Assembly: GCF_024584805.1 (NCBI RefSeq)
Contig: NZ_CP075715.1
Location: 5,386,526-5,450,525 of the forward strand
Length of the DNA stretch: 64,000 bases
Source of the DNA: Streptomyces sp. FIT100
GTDB taxonomy: Bacteria > Actinomycetota > Actinomycetes > Streptomycetales > Streptomycetaceae
Reading direction: 5' to 3'
Under the pieces are notes generated by a model, which worked only from the letters and a program-made list of their open reading frames with translations, made no database searches and was not told the DNA's origin. Positions 8,256 to 16,514 of the stretch are shown here, piece after piece (position 1 is the first letter of the stretch; each line of letters starts with the position of its first letter). The position numbers and the translations under genes were made by a program.

Positions 8256-8546
8256 GATGGCTCCGAAGTGTGGCGGGTTTGGGTGTGTTGATCAGGTCGC
8301 AGAACTATTGCACTGCGATGTTGCAATGCGTGCGGATACCGGAAGACCGGCTGGTGTCAGTGCCCGGCCGGGCAGGTGGCGGTGGGTCGACCGCAGAGGA
8401 GCACGGGGGCATGTCCGCTGGCGTCTATCGGCAGTCTCGGATGTTCAGACGGGCGGGATAGGGCGTGGACCGGGGGAGAGCCGCTTCTGGGTACGGAGGC
8501 TGGCCCGGGCATGGTCTCCCCACGGCTACTGGGTAGCGTCCCTCGG
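8256..8546. promoter_or_regulatory. Divergent intergenic region between the lipoprotein gene and the SUKH-like gene
   Basis: About 290 bp must hold the promoters of two divergent genes. An inverted repeat ATTGCA (8307-8312) and TGCAAT (8322-8327), about 50 bp upstream of the lipoprotein start, could be an operator. I cannot identify convincing -35/-10 pairs. No gene is evident here. Confidence 0.3.
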
Positions 8547-9212
8547 GTGAATCTTCACCTCATCAACGATGTGCCCGACGGCCTGACCCGACGAGCGCGA
8601 TCCTTTGTCGGCACGCATGGCGTCAAGGTCGACGTTCGCCCCGTCGAGGGGCACAGGCAGTGGTGGCTTGAGCGGGACATCCCGGCAGCGGTGATTGATC
8701 GCATGGCGGCCTACCAAGAGCGATGGGGCGGTTTGCTCTTGCCACCCGCACCGCAGTACGACGGAGGCCCCAAGTACCTCGATCCGGACTCGCCCGAAGC
8801 AGACTCCGCAGGGTGGTGGTTCGAAGCCGGGATGCAGCGGACCGCAGTCCCCTACTCATTCATGATCAGTCCGTCTGGCGAGTTCGGTATCCAGGCAGAT
8901 GGATGGGCACCTCTTCATGCAACCATCGAGGGCTGGGTGGAATCGCTCGCCTTGGCTCACCACGCATCTATGTGGGCAAAACAGGTCACCAAGCTCGTCG
9001 GTGATGACGTCGATGGCATCGACCTGAACGGTTATGCGCCGGTGCGCGAGGTGATGGGTCTGGCCGACTCTTGGTGGAGAGGGCCCGACTCCCTGGTAGC
9101 CCTCTATAACGGCGAGGCCACGTCGCTCGACTTCCCCAGGGGCCGCATCGCAGTGATCTACTCCGGGCTTGATGAGTGGGGACTGCGAGGAGGCGTGGAC
9201 GACGATGGCTGA
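8547..9212 (+). CDS. Unknown protein, possibly SMI1/KNR4 (SUKH)-like, 221 aa
   Basis: The start is GTG 8547 (VNLHLINDVPDGLTRRARSF). The phrase YQERWGGLLLPPAPQYDGGP is reminiscent of the N-terminal segment of actinobacterial SMI1/KNR4 (SUKH) proteins, and the later FMISPSGEFGIQADGWAPLH is the kind of strand pair seen in them. The overall match is weak. SUKH proteins often serve as immunity proteins against polymorphic toxins. The next gene is a clearer family member, which supports the reading. There is no signal peptide and no membrane segment. Confidence is high that it is a gene, low for the family. Confidence 0.65.
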   Translation: MNLHLINDVPDGLTRRARSFVGTHGVKVDVRPVEGHRQWWLERDIPAAVIDRMAAYQERWGGLLLPPAPQYDGGPKYLDPDSPEADSAGWWFEAGMQRTAVPYSFMISPSGEFGIQADGWAPLHATIEGWVESLALAHHASMWAKQVTKLVGDDVDGIDLNGYAPVREVMGLADSWWRGPDSLVALYNGEATSLDFPRGRIAVIYSGLDEWGLRGGVDDDG

Positions 9213-9298
9213 TCTTGACGTTTAACCTCGTCTCAGCTGGGGGTGGATACGGAGCAGGCGGTGCTGCCAAGCCCAAAACCGATCGCTACTGTCTTCGC

Positions 9299-9832
9299 AT
9301 GACCGCGAACGGAGATCGTCAGTTCCCCGCCGCGCTTGCCGCTGCCATGACAGTCCGGCTTGAGTGCATTGGCGAGGATGGTGTCGACTTCGAACCCTAC
9401 GAGTCCTTCCTGACTGCCGATGAGACCACCGAGTGGTTCCGTGCATGGACAGGCAACAGCGAGTTGAACGGCGACGACTTCTGCGTATTCGGCCAGGACG
9501 GCACCGGCGGGAACGCAGCGTTCTGGCTGGTTCGTCCAGGTCGGGAACTGGTAGAGCAGCCCGTTGTCTTTCTGGGCTCCGAAGGGGAGACAGGCGTCGT
9601 CGCTCGCGACCTGGGTGCCTTCCTGTGGCTGCTGGCTGACGGCTTCGGCCCGTGGGAAGCAGCCACCTCGTATGAGCCCGAGCCTGATTGGGCTCCCCAG
9701 GCCAATCGGGACCTGGCGGCTATCGCGGAGCAATTCGCTCCGGACCGCCGCGCGTCGGCAGCCGCGATCATCGCGCAGGCCACACAGGAGTTTCCTGACT
9801 TCGACGACACCATCATGAAGCTCTGCCGTTGA
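9299..9832 (+). CDS. SMI1/KNR4 (SUKH)-like protein, 177 aa
   Basis: Start ATG 9299 (MTANGDRQFPAALAAAM). The segment QPVVFLGSEGETGVVARDLG followed by AFLWLLADGFGPWEA is characteristic of SMI1/KNR4-family proteins in Streptomyces, where a strand announcing the residue state precedes the ALLAxG-type helix. Such proteins are frequent toxin-immunity modules, but no toxin gene is visible nearby, so this may be an orphan immunity gene. A strong hairpin at 9838-9878 follows the stop immediately. Confidence 0.7.
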   Translation: MTANGDRQFPAALAAAMTVRLECIGEDGVDFEPYESFLTADETTEWFRAWTGNSELNGDDFCVFGQDGTGGNAAFWLVRPGRELVEQPVVFLGSEGETGVVARDLGAFLWLLADGFGPWEAATSYEPEPDWAPQANRDLAAIAEQFAPDRRASAAAIIAQATQEFPDFDDTIMKLCR

Positions 9833-9837
9833 GCCGG

Positions 9838-9878
9838 GGCCCGATGCCCCGCCACGAGGCGTGGCGGGGCATCGGGCC
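9838..9878. terminator. Perfect 19-bp stem hairpin, bidirectional terminator
   Basis: Positions 9838-9856 and 9860-9878 are perfectly complementary with a 3-base loop. The hairpin lies between the stop of the SUKH-like gene (9832) and the stop of the convergent relaxase remnant (9883), exactly where a shared factor-independent terminator would be expected. No U-tract follows, as is usual in Streptomyces. Confidence 0.8.
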
Positions 9879-9882
9879 GGGG

Positions 9883-10530
9883 TCAGCGGTGCCGACTGTG
9901 TTCTTCGGGCCTCATGGCCACTGGTGTGGCCGGAGGGTGCGGCGTGGCGGACATAACCGAGGTGCCGCTGACGGTGCTTCGGCTGCGAGCCGCTTGCGTC
10001 CGCCGGTTCGGCTGAGCGGTGATGCGCCAGTTGAGGACCTCGGCGGGGTGCTCGGCGCTGTCGAGTTCCCGCTGGGCGCCCATCTCCGCCATGAGGCGTC
10101 GGGGGTTGTGGCCGGCGGTTTCGGCTTGGGCGAGGGTTGTGGTCAGGGCGGTCCAAGTAGGGTCGGCGAGGATTCGGTCGGCGTGGTCGGGGAGGGTCGC
10201 GCGAACGTCCTGCTCGTAGCGGCGGGCGGTTGCGGCTCGTGGTGCGCGGTGGGTCAAGTCCGCCAGGACGGGTGCGACGGCCTGCTGGTAGGCCGCCTGG
10301 AGGTGGCGGAGGGCTTCTTCGGCCGCAGCGGCCTGCTGTTCGTGGCCGCGCTGTTCGTGCCACTTGGCGGCGGCGCGGGTCAGGTGCACGGTGGCGAAGA
10401 GCAGGGCGATGGCGAGTCCGCCGGGCTCGTTGGAGGCGTAGGCGAGTTCCTTCGCGGCCTTGCGCAGGGCGGTGGCGGCCTGGTGGTCGGCGCGGGTGGC
10501 GGAGCGGCGGGCGCGGTTGAACGCCACCGC
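9883..10530 (-). pseudogene. C-terminal remnant of a relaxase/mobilisation protein
   Basis: The minus-strand frame from about 10530 to 9883 reads as the helical tail of an actinomycete plasmid/ICE relaxase: ALRKAAKELAYASNEPGGLA, VHLTRAAAKWHEQRGHEQQA, a stretch around AATARRYEQDV, and the terminal RELDSAEHPAEVLNWRI. No catalytic relaxase motifs (tyrosine or HxH triad) are present. Beyond about 10530 the frame continues only as antisense of an integrase, so the gene is cut at the integrase junction. It is a relic of an integrative element. Confidence 0.65.
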
Positions 10531-10534
10531 TGCC

Positions 10535-11283
10535 GTGGAGGACAAGGTCATTGTGTCCAGCCCGTGTCGCCGGATCACCCTCCCGCCCACGTCGGACGAG
10601 GAGGTCACCCCGCCCACGGTCGCCCAGGTCGAGGCCATGGCCCGGGTGATGCTGCCGTACATCCGCGCGGCGATCGTCACGCTGACCGAATCAGGATTGC
10701 GAATAGGCGAGTTGCTCGGCCTCAAGGTGTCGGACGTCGACTTCAAGGCGGGCGCTATCCGCGTCGACCGTCAGCGCGCCTCCAGTCGGGGAAGATCGGC
10801 CCGCCGAAGACCGCTAAGTCCCGGCGCACCGTCCCGGTCGGCGAGGTCGTCACGGACACTCTCCTCACGCACCTCGCGGCACGCCCCTCCAAGGAGTGGC
10901 TGTTCACGATGGAGGAGGGAGAGCCCCTCAACTACCGCCGCTGGAAGACGGAGTGGAACTGCGCTCGCAGGACGCTCCAGGCGGCGGAGAGCGAGGCGGC
11001 CGAGCGCGAGGGCCGCAAGCCCGTCGAGCTGCCGCACATGGTCACCCATGACCTGCGGCACTTCTACGCCTCCGCCCTCATCGCCGGCGGAGCGAGCGTC
11101 AAGCAGGTCCAGTTGGTCCCCGGCCACGTGTCCGCCGTCATCACGCTGCGGATCTATGCGCACTTGTGGCCAGGGAAAGAGGACCGCACCCGGGCCGTCA
11201 TGGTCGCCGTGCTCGGCGGCCTGCGGACCGGGTGCGGACTCGGAGACGCTGCAACCAAGGAAATCGCAGGTCAAAAGGCATGA
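10535..11283 (+). pseudogene. Tyrosine recombinase (phage/ICE integrase) remnant, truncated and frameshifted
   Basis: The C-terminal catalytic domain of a tyrosine integrase is recognisable in two frames. The first covers VEDKVIVSSPCRRITLPP and the first catalytic arginine in LTESGLRIGELLGLKVSDVD. After a shift near 10787 the second reads GPPKTAKSRRTVPVGEV, then HDLRHFYASALIAGGASVKQ, PGHVSAVITLRIYAHLWPG (box II His and catalytic Tyr) and ends at TGA 11281-11283. The N-terminal core-binding domain is missing; the sequence switches directly from the relaxase remnant. It is therefore inactive. It stops 7 bp from the end of sodN, marking the border between accessory and core DNA. Confidence 0.85.
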
Positions 11284-11290
11284 TCGAAGA

Positions 11291-11686
11291 TCAGGCCTTC
11301 TTCGTCTCCCAGAAGATCTTGTCGATCTGCGCGATGTAGTCCAGCGCCTTCTGGCCCGTCGCTGGGTCCTTCGACGCCTTCGCGGCCGAGAGGGCCTTCA
11401 GCGCGTCGTTGACCAGCTGGTGCAGCTCCGGGTACTTCTCGAAGTGCGGGGGCTTGAAGTAGTCGCTCCACAGCACCGACACGTGGTGCTTGGCGAGCTC
11501 CGCGCGCTGCTCCTTGATGACCGTGGCGCGGGCCTGGAAGTGCGGGTCGTCGTTGGCGGCCATCTTCTCCTGGACGGCCTTGACCGACTCGGCCTCGATG
11601 CGGGCCTGAGCCGGGTCGTAGACGCCGCAGGGCAGGTCGCAGTGGGCGCTGACCTTCACCTTGGGGGCAAACAGGCGGGAGAGCAT
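11291..11686 (-). CDS. sodN: Nickel superoxide dismutase, 131 aa precursor
   Basis: The protein carries the unmistakable nickel hook HCDLPCGVYDPAQARIEAES beginning at residue 15. After removal of the 14-residue leader, His1, Cys2 and Cys6 coordinate nickel and dismutate superoxide in the cytoplasm. The rest is the four-helix bundle of the hexamer. Length and leader match known Streptomyces SodN. The start is ATG 11686. The processing protease sodX is divergent 168 bp away, whereas in many relatives the two form a unit. In streptomycetes sodN responds to nickel through Nur; I did not identify the Nur site. Confidence 0.97.
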   Translation of the reverse strand: MLSRLFAPKVKVSAHCDLPCGVYDPAQARIEAESVKAVQEKMAANDDPHFQARATVIKEQRAELAKHHVSVLWSDYFKPPHFEKYPELHQLVNDALKALSAAKASKDPATGQKALDYIAQIDKIFWETKKA

Positions 11687-11854
11687 TGAGCTGTCCTTCC
11701 TCGTGATCGTCTTCTCAGGTGGGACATTACTCCGTGAGTGGCTTCTTTTCGCGAGTGCCCCCAGGGGCTTAGGCCAAAAGTCCAGGGCGGCCGTGGGCCC
11801 GCCGTCGGAACGTACCGTGGGACCGGGACCGGAGCGAGGAAGGGGAGGCGGACG

Positions 11855-12280
11855 ATGACGGAGCCGGGGCGGGAGCCGGGGTCGCCCTTCGGGATCGCGG
11901 AGGTGACGGGGCCCTCCATGCACCCCACGCTGGCGCACGGGGACCGGCTGCTCGTGCACTACGGCGCCGCGGTCAGGGCCGGGGACGTCGCCGTGCTGCG
12001 CCATCCGCTGCAGCAGGACCTGCTCATCGTGAAGCGGCTCGTCGAGCGGCGCGACGGCGGCTGGTGGGTGCTGGGGGACAACCCGTACGCGGAGGGGGAC
12101 AGCCGGGTGTTCGGCACCGTCCCGGACGAGCTGCTGCTGGGGCGCGTACGGGGCAGGTACCGGCCGCGCCCGCGCGGCGCGCGTCAGCCGTCGGTGCGTT
12201 CCGCCGTGGCCTGGGCGGTCTCGGCGCTGCGGCCGGTGCTCTCCGACCGCTCGGTCTCCAGGCGCTTGCGGGCCCGGTAG
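11855..12280 (+). CDS. sodX: NiSOD maturation protease (S26 signal-peptidase-like), 141 aa
   Basis: This is a small S26-family peptidase with the nucleophile serine in GPSMHPTL (S21) and the general-base lysine in LLIVKRL (K60), followed by GDNPYAEGDSRVFG, the conserved box of signal peptidases. It lacks the transmembrane anchor of true signal peptidases, as expected for SodX, which trims the SodN leader. ATG 11855 is chosen because the protein begins MTEPGREPG just before the catalytic motif. The last 97 bp overlap the convergent CGNR gene on the other strand. Confidence 0.92.
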   Translation: MTEPGREPGSPFGIAEVTGPSMHPTLAHGDRLLVHYGAAVRAGDVAVLRHPLQQDLLIVKRLVERRDGGWWVLGDNPYAEGDSRVFGTVPDELLLGRVRGRYRPRPRGARQPSVRSAVAWAVSALRPVLSDRSVSRRLRAR

Positions 12281-12813
12281 GCCGCGACGTTCGCGCGTGT
12301 GGCGCAGCGGTCGGAGCAGTAGCGGCGCGAGCGGTTGGTCGAGGTGTCGAGATAGGCGTTGCGGCAGGGCGCGGCCTGGCAGAGGCCGAGCCGGTCGACG
12401 CCGAACTCCGTGAGGTGGAAGGCGAGCCCCATCGCGGCGATCGCCGCGTAGCCGGCGGTCGCGTTGGACGGATGGTCGGCGAGGTGCATGTGCCAGCGCG
12501 GCCGGCCCTCGTCGTCGAGGTAGTCGTGGCCGGAGATCTGGGGGCTGACGGGGAACTCAAGGAGCAGCGAGTTGAGCAGGTCGACGGCGTGGGTCTGGTC
12601 GCCGGAGTCGGCGGCGTCGAAGACCGCGCGGAGCCTGGCCCGTACCGAACGGAAACGGGTCACGTCCGCGTCCGTGGCGCGGCGGGCGGCCTGGGAGGAC
12701 GGGCCGAAGAGCTCGCGGACCGCCTCGACCGAGGTGAGACCGTCCTTGTTGCGAGCAGGCTCCTCGGTGTTGACGAGGCGCACGGCGTAGTCCGAGTAAT
12801 AGGCCAGTTCCAC
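12184..12813 (-). CDS. CGNR zinc-finger / ABATE-type regulator, 209 aa
   Basis: The N-terminal half is the stress-induced ABATE-like domain (SDYAVRLVNTEEP, LRAVFDAADSGDQTHAVDLL). The C-terminal half has a treble-clef zinc finger with cysteines in LGLCQAAPCRNAY and RRYCSDRCATRANVAAYRAR. The family is predicted to act as DNA-binding regulators in actinobacteria. The final 25 residues are polar and overlap sodX in antisense; both proteins look complete, so the overlap appears genuine. The start is ATG 12813. Confidence 0.85.
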   Translation of the reverse strand: MELAYYSDYAVRLVNTEEPARNKDGLTSVEAVRELFGPSSQAARRATDADVTRFRSVRARLRAVFDAADSGDQTHAVDLLNSLLLEFPVSPQISGHDYLDDEGRPRWHMHLADHPSNATAGYAAIAAMGLAFHLTEFGVDRLGLCQAAPCRNAYLDTSTNRSRRYCSDRCATRANVAAYRARKRLETERSESTGRSAETAQATAERTDG

Positions 12814-12905
12814 TTGTAGTCCTTACGGATGAGGTCTAGTGTCAGGCGATGGACGAGGTAAGTGATGCTCTGACTTCGAGGGTATTACGGAGTGGAGGGA
12901 AACCC

Positions 12906-13682
12906 ATGACGGAGACCGCCGCCCGGGCGAACGTGGCCGGAACCGACTGGCGCGCCTGGCAGGAGAGCTGGGACCGCCAGCAGGAGTGGTACATGCCCGA
13001 CCGCGAGGAGCGCTTCCGCGTGATGCTCGACATGGTCGAGGCCGTCGTCGGCCCCGAACCGAGGGTCCTGGACCTCGCGTGCGGTACGGGAAGTATCACG
13101 GACCGGCTCCTCAAGCGGTTCCCCAAGGCCGTCAGCGTCGGCGTGGATCTCGACCCCGCCCTGCTCGCCATCGCCGAGGGGTACTTCGCCGGGGACGAGC
13201 GCGTCACCTTCGTCACCGCCGACCTCGCCGACCCCGAGTGGCCCGCGGCCCTCCCGCACGGCTCGTACGACGCCGTCCTCACCGCCACCGCCCTGCACTG
13301 GCTGCGCACCGGGCCGCTCGCCACCCTCTACGGGCAGATCGCCGGACTCGTCGCGGACGGCGGCGTCTTCATGAACGCCGACCACATGAAGGACGACACC
13401 ACCCCCCGCATCAACGCCGCCGAGCGCGCCCACCGCCACACCGGAATGGACCGCGCCAAGGCCGCCGGGGCGCTCGACTGGGCCGACTGGTGGGCCCTGG
13501 CCGCCAAGGACCCGGTCCTCGCGGCGCCCACCGCCCGCCGCTTCGAGATCTACGGGGAGCACGCCGAGGGCGACACCCCGTCTCTCGACTGGCACGCCTC
13601 GACCCTGCGCGCCGCGGGCTTCGCCGAGGCCCGCGCCGTGTGGGCGTCGCCGTCCGACTCGCTCGTACTCGCCGTGAAGTAG
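12906..13682 (+). CDS. Class I SAM-dependent methyltransferase, 258 aa
   Basis: The SAM-binding motif is RVLDLACGTGSITDRLL, followed by GVDLDPALLAIAEGYF and the post-motif strand FVTADLADPEW. Trp-rich N-terminal helices (DWRAWQESWDRQQEWYMPD) precede it. The start ATG 12906 has a GGAGGGA ribosome-binding site at the right distance. An upstream in-frame ATG at 12849 lacks one and is rejected. The substrate is unknown. A terminator follows at 13704. Confidence 0.85.
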   Translation: MTETAARANVAGTDWRAWQESWDRQQEWYMPDREERFRVMLDMVEAVVGPEPRVLDLACGTGSITDRLLKRFPKAVSVGVDLDPALLAIAEGYFAGDERVTFVTADLADPEWPAALPHGSYDAVLTATALHWLRTGPLATLYGQIAGLVADGGVFMNADHMKDDTTPRINAAERAHRHTGMDRAKAAGALDWADWWALAAKDPVLAAPTARRFEIYGEHAEGDTPSLDWHASTLRAAGFAEARAVWASPSDSLVLAVK

Positions 13683-13703
13683 CCGAAGCAGCCTGAAACG
13701 GGT

Positions 13704-13742
13704 GGGCGGGGTGCGGGCGCTGTGTGCGCTCGTACCCCGCCC
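13704..13742. terminator. GC-rich hairpin between convergent genes
   Basis: Arms GGGCGGGGT (13704-13712) and ACCCCGCCC (13734-13742), extended inside by GCGC/GCGC across a small internal loop, form a stable stem. It lies between the methyltransferase (ending 13682) and the convergent ABC ATPase (ending 13773) and probably serves both. Confidence 0.7.
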
Positions 13743-13772
13743 TTTGGCGTGTGTGTGGTTCTGCGGGTGTGG

Positions 13773-14540
13773 TCAGAGGACCTTGGAGAGGAAGGCTTTG
13801 GTGCGGTCGTGTTGGGGGTTGGTGAGGACGTCGCGGGGGTTGCCGGATTCGACGACGACGCCGCCGTCCATGAAGACGAGGGAGTCTCCGACTTCGCGGG
13901 CGAAGCCCATTTCGTGGGTGACGACGATCATGGTCATGCCGTCTTCGGCGAGGCCGCGCATGACGTCGAGGACGTCGCCGACGAGTTCGGGGTCGAGGGC
14001 GGAGGTGGGCTCGTCGAAGAGCATGAGTTTGGGTTCCATCGCCAGGGCGCGGGCGATGGCGACGCGTTGTTGCTGGCCGCCGGAGAGTTGGGAGGGGTAG
14101 TTGCCGGCTTTGTCGGCGAGGCCGACGCGGTCCAGGAGGCGGGCGGCGCGTTCTCTGGCGACGGATTTGGTTTCGCCCTTGACCTGGACGGGGGCTTCCA
14201 TGACGTTCTCGATGGCGGTCATGTGGGGGAAGAGGTTGAAGCGCTGGAAGACCATGCCGATGTCGCGGCGTTTGAGGGCGACTTCGCTGTCCTTGAGTTC
14301 GTGGAGCTTGTCGCCTTTTTGCCGGTAGCCGACGAGTTCGCCGTCGACGTAGAGGCGGCCTGCGTTGACTTTTTCGAGGTGGTTGATGCAGCGCAGGAAG
14401 GTGGATTTGCCGGAGCCGGAGGGGCCGATGAGGCAGAAGACTTCGCGGGGGGCGACTTCGAGGTCGATGCCTTTGAGGACTTCGATGTGTCCGAAGGACT
14501 TGTGGACGCCTTCGGCTTTGACCATGGGTGTGGTGGTCAT
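13773..14540 (-). CDS. Polar amino-acid ABC transporter ATP-binding subunit, 255 aa
   Basis: This is a PAAT-family ATPase with Walker A GPSGSGKST, signature LSGGQQQRVAIARAL, Walker B LMLFDEPTSALDPELV and the H-loop VTHEMGFA. It energises uptake through the permease encoded upstream. ATG 14540 overlaps the permease stop (ATGA), so the subunits are co-translated. The high similarity to GluA/GlnQ-type ATPases suggests glutamate, glutamine or cystine, but the ATPase does not decide the substrate. Confidence 0.92.
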   Translation of the reverse strand: MTTTPMVKAEGVHKSFGHIEVLKGIDLEVAPREVFCLIGPSGSGKSTFLRCINHLEKVNAGRLYVDGELVGYRQKGDKLHELKDSEVALKRRDIGMVFQRFNLFPHMTAIENVMEAPVQVKGETKSVARERAARLLDRVGLADKAGNYPSQLSGGQQQRVAIARALAMEPKLMLFDEPTSALDPELVGDVLDVMRGLAEDGMTMIVVTHEMGFAREVGDSLVFMDGGVVVESGNPRDVLTNPQHDRTKAFLSKVL

Positions 14541-15481
14541 GCGGCGGCTCCCTTCGGGCGGCGCATGGTGAAGACGCTGGTCTTGATCTTCTGCCAGGGG
14601 GTGGGGGGGAGGGTGCGGCTGGAGCCGCGGGCGTAGTGGCGTTCGAGGTAGTACTGGCCGACGCTGAGGATGGAGGTGAGGACGAGGTACCAGGCGGCGG
14701 CGAGGAAGTACATCTCGACGGGGGCGCCGGAGGTCTGGCCGATGTCCTGGGCCTGGCGGAAGAGTTCGGAGAATTGGACCACGGAGACGAGGGAGGTGGT
14801 CTTGAGCATGTTGATGACTTCGTTGCCGGTGGGCGGCACGATGACGCGCATGGCTTGGGGGATGACGATGCGGCGCAGGGTTTTGCTGTGGCTCATGCCC
14901 AGGGCGTGGGAGGCCTCGGTTTGTCCTTCGTCGACGGAGAGGAGGCCGGCTCGGCAGATTTCGGCCATGTAGGCGGCTTCGTTGAGGCCCAGGCCGAGGA
15001 GTGCGGTGAGCAGGGGGGTCATGAAGTCGGACCACTCGTCGCGGTAGACGGGGCCGAGGTTGATGTATTCGAAGACGAGGCCGAGGTTGAACCAGACGAC
15101 GAGTTGGACCAGGACGGGGGTGCCGCGGAAGAACCAGATGTAGAACCAGGCGATGGAGGAGGTCACCGGGTTTTTCGACAGGCGCATGACGGCGAGGAGG
15201 ATGCCGCCGAGGATGCCGATCGCCATGGAGGCGACGGTGAGCAGGAGTGTTTTGAGGACGCCTTCGATGATGCGGTTGTCGAAGAAGTACTCGGGGATCG
15301 CGTTCCAGTTGATCTTGCCTTGGGAGAAGGCGTAGATGATCAGCCCGAACAGGGCGATCGCCACGACGGCGGCGACGTAGCGGCCGTAATGCCGGACCGG
15401 AACGGCCTTGATGGCCTCCGGCCCCGCGGCGGGCGGCGGCGGTGCGTCCTCCGGACCCGTCTTTTCGATGTCGACAGTCAC
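14537..15481 (-). CDS. Polar amino-acid ABC transporter permease, 314 aa
   Basis: This is an inner-membrane permease of the His/Glu/Gln family. It has an N-terminal cytoplasmic tail, a first helix (VVAIALFGLIIYAF), then LLLTVASMAIGILGG and the cytoplasmic EAA-type loop EASHALGMSHSKTLRRIVIP that docks the ATPase. The family motif FFRGTPVLVQL is present. Only one permease gene occurs, so the transporter is presumably a homodimer in the membrane. The start is ATG 15481, 43 bp after the binding-protein stop. Confidence 0.92.
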   Translation of the reverse strand: MTVDIEKTGPEDAPPPPAAGPEAIKAVPVRHYGRYVAAVVAIALFGLIIYAFSQGKINWNAIPEYFFDNRIIEGVLKTLLLTVASMAIGILGGILLAVMRLSKNPVTSSIAWFYIWFFRGTPVLVQLVVWFNLGLVFEYINLGPVYRDEWSDFMTPLLTALLGLGLNEAAYMAEICRAGLLSVDEGQTEASHALGMSHSKTLRRIVIPQAMRVIVPPTGNEVINMLKTTSLVSVVQFSELFRQAQDIGQTSGAPVEMYFLAAAWYLVLTSILSVGQYYLERHYARGSSRTLPPTPWQKIKTSVFTMRRPKGAAA

Positions 15482-15524
15482 AATGAGCCTTTCTGTGCCC
15501 GAGTCGCGATCCGGACCGTGCAGG

Positions 15525-16514
15525 TCAGGAGCCGCTGTTGATCTTGGCCTCGGTCACAGCACCGGATTCGGCCTTCCACTTGGCCAGGATCTTCTGGTAC
15601 TCACCGGTCTTGACGATCGCGTCGAGCGCGGCCTGGATCGCGTCGCGCAGCTGGGCGTTCTGCTTGGCGATGGCGATGCCGTACGGGGCCGCCTCGACCT
15701 GCTCGCCGACGATCTGGAAGTCCTTGCCGCCGCCCGACGTCAGCTGCGCGTGCAGCGCGACCGGGAAGTCGGCGGAACCGGCGTCGGCACCGCCGGCGCG
15801 CAGCCGGGTCTGGGCCTGCTGGTCGTTGTCGAAGGCCTCGATCGTGATCTTGCCCTTCTTGGCCTTCACGCACTTGGCGGTCTCGGCCTTGGCGAGGTCC
15901 TCGGAGACCGTGCCGCGCTGCACGACGAGCTTCTTGCCGCACAGGTCGGCCCAGGTCTTGATGCCCTTGTCGTCGCCCTTCTTGGTGTAGATCGAGACAC
16001 CGGCGGTGAAGTAGTCGACGAAGTCGACGCCCTCGCCGACCTTCTTGCCGGTCTCGGAGTCGATACCGTTCTGGCGGTCCTTGGTGTCGGTCATGGCCGA
16101 CATCGCGATGTCGTAGCGCTTCGAGCGCAGACCCGTGAGCAGCGAGTCGAAGGTGCCGTTCTCGAACTCGAACCTCACGCCGAGCTGCTTGCCGAGCGCC
16201 TCCGCGATGTCCGGGTCGATGCCGACGACCTTGCCGGAGGCGTCCTTGAACTCGACCGGCGGGTAGGCGATGTCCGAACCGACCTTGATGACGCCCTTGT
16301 CGCGGATCGTCTGGGGCAGCTTGTCGGCGAGCGGCGCGGCGGGGGCGGCGGGGGCGGAAGGGGCGTCGCCCTTCTCCTTCTGCTTCGCCCCCTCGGTCTG
16401 GTCGCCGCAGCCGGTGAGCATCAGTGCGCCGGCGACCGCGATCGCGCCGACCGCGGTAAGCCGGGAGGTCCGGGTCCTCGCGGTGAACGGGCGGCGGGTG
16501 GTGCTTGCGGTCAT
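15525..16514 (-). CDS. Polar amino-acid ABC transporter substrate-binding lipoprotein, 329 aa
   Basis: A lipoprotein signal ends at LMLTGCG with the lipidated cysteine at residue 36. A Pro/Ala linker follows and then a SBP_bac_3 domain: IRDKGVIKVGSDIAYPPVEF, DIAEALGKQLG, RYDIAMSAMTDTKDRQ and AAPYGIAIAKQNAQLRDAIQ. It captures an amino acid outside the membrane and delivers it to the permease. ATG 16514 is preceded by GGAGGA. It is the first gene of the operon and the only one with a long upstream region. Confidence 0.92.
   Translation of the reverse strand: MTASTTRRPFTARTRTSRLTAVGAIAVAGALMLTGCGDQTEGAKQKEKGDAPSAPAAPAAPLADKLPQTIRDKGVIKVGSDIAYPPVEFKDASGKVVGIDPDIAEALGKQLGVRFEFENGTFDSLLTGLRSKRYDIAMSAMTDTKDRQNGIDSETGKKVGEGVDFVDYFTAGVSIYTKKGDDKGIKTWADLCGKKLVVQRGTVSEDLAKAETAKCVKAKKGKITIEAFDNDQQAQTRLRAGGADAGSADFPVALHAQLTSGGGKDFQIVGEQVEAAPYGIAIAKQNAQLRDAIQAALDAIVKTGEYQKILAKWKAESGAVTEAKINSGS

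Noticed and set aside
10531..10746. N-terminal extension of the relaxase remnant
   Set aside because: It is antisense to the integrase catalytic domain and does not look like coding sequence.
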